This document shows positions 51,556 through 51,918 of a DNA stretch of 51,918 nucleotides, in pieces. Each line of letters begins with the position of its first letter. The first letter of the stretch is position 1. The notes beneath the pieces were generated by a model, which saw only the letters and a list, made by a program, of their open reading frames with translations, ran no database searches and had not been told where the DNA came from. The position numbers were made by a program, and so were the translations under genes. The stretch is from positions 1 to 51,918 of the forward strand of contig JANQEJ010000055.1 of NCBI GenBank assembly GCA_028278425.1. Direction: 5' to 3'. This DNA is from Planctomycetota bacterium (GTDB lineage Bacteria; Planctomycetota; UBA1135; GCA-002686595).

Positions 51556-51918
51556 ATGAAGCGAGGGCGGCAACTCAACTTCTCCAGCATCTGGCGCAAG
51601 AAGCCGAGCGAGAAGAGACGCGGGCGACCGCCGAAGGAGAACTCCGGCGTTTCGCACAAGCGGCGGGCGGCGTTGGCGTCGAAGTATCCGGTGCACGTCA
51701 CGCTTAAGACGCGGAGTGATCTTCCGCGCCTGCGGGCGATCGATTCCTACAACGCGATCTGTGAGGCCTTCGACAAGGGCAAGGAGCGCGCGGGGAGGCT
51801 GGCCAAGGGCCACTTCCGGCTCGTCCACTTCTCGGTCCAGAACGACCACCTGCATCTGATCGTGGAGGCAACGGACCGCTTGGCGCTGTCGCGAGGCATC
51901 CAGGGGCTCTCCATCCGC
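51556..51918 (+). CDS. REP-associated (Y1/HUH) transposase, 5' part
   Basis: The frame is open from the ATG at 51556 to the window edge (121 residues seen). A basic N-terminus (RRGRPP, HKRRAALA) is followed by YPVHVTLK and by NDHLHLIVEA, the HUH-type His-x-His metal motif of Y1 transposases. The segment LSRGIQGLSIR matches REP-associated tyrosine transposases (RayT), which act on palindromic repeats in single-copy domesticated form. The catalytic Tyr would lie beyond the window. A good promoter directly precedes it. The 3' end is cut by the window, so intactness is unknown. Confidence 0.8.
   Translation, partial: MKRGRQLNFSSIWRKKPSEKRRGRPPKENSGVSHKRRAALASKYPVHVTLKTRSDLPRLRAIDSYNAICEAFDKGKERAGRLAKGHFRLVHFSVQNDHLHLIVEATDRLALSRGIQGLSIR

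Noticed and set aside
1-51918. tRNA, rRNA, riboswitch or CRISPR features
   Set aside because: Intergenic regions are short and no cloverleaf, rRNA-like or aptamer-like sequence was recognised by eye. A tRNAscan-SE/Infernal run would be needed to exclude small RNAs.

Overview
This is a very GC-rich, gene-dense bacterial chromosome window with no rRNA, tRNA or CRISPR. The gene content points to Planctomycetota, probably a deep-branching, under-cultured lineage. It has many secreted or lipoprotein enzymes, two QWRG-type PQQ-like propeller proteins, sulfatase-fold enzymes, a di-heme cytochrome with a dockerin-like tail, FG-GAP-like repeats, a Ser/Thr kinase fused to WD40 repeats, and secreted proteins with the short C-terminal beta domain common in that phylum. 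The taxon is an inference from content and was not computed.

Layout. Positions 1-6732 hold the end of a secreted protein, a DUF3604 lipoprotein, a PQQ-like propeller, an SRPBCC protein, and an ECF sigma factor coupled to a membrane RskA-like anti-sigma factor. Positions 7034-13085 form a five-gene operon in which every gene overlaps the next: three small or unknown lipoproteins, an M48-type metalloprotease lipoprotein, and a transmembrane Ser/Thr kinase with 16 WD40 repeats. Positions 19849-13131 (minus strand) form a seven-gene, tightly coupled light-response operon: TIGR01777 epimerase, SDR-DUF2867, DUF523-DUF1722, class II photolyase, ECF sigma factor, a 60-residue mini anti-sigma-like protein, and a CarH-like cobalamin photosensor without a DNA-binding domain.

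Positions 19961-29687 carry a lipoprotein alpha/beta hydrolase, a hemerythrin, a CHASE hybrid histidine kinase, an M61-PDZ peptidase, a JmjC-type cupin, and a flavodoxin / membrane protein / PQQ operon. Positions 29847-37648 carry a twin serine hydrolase, a second M61-like lipoprotein, an FG-GAP-like secreted protein and a di-heme oxidoreductase. Positions 37722-43623 are a GldA/GldF/GldG-type ABC operon with a doubled GldG and a DUF4340-like partner. Positions 43683-51239 carry two secreted proteins, an M60 peptidase and two sulfatase-fold lipoproteins. The window ends inside a REP-associated (Y1) transposase gene.

Two systems stand out. The first is the light operon, where a soluble B12 photosensor and a stripped-down anti-sigma peptide sit where a sigma factor would normally have a membrane anti-sigma. 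The second is the kinase/lipoprotein/M48 operon, in which two unrelated neighbouring lipoproteins share a Cys/His-rich C-terminal motif (ACGNHAPKHSA). In addition, most genes that start a transcription unit have a TANNNT box about 6-10 bases before the start codon and no Shine-Dalgarno sequence, which suggests widespread leaderless transcription.
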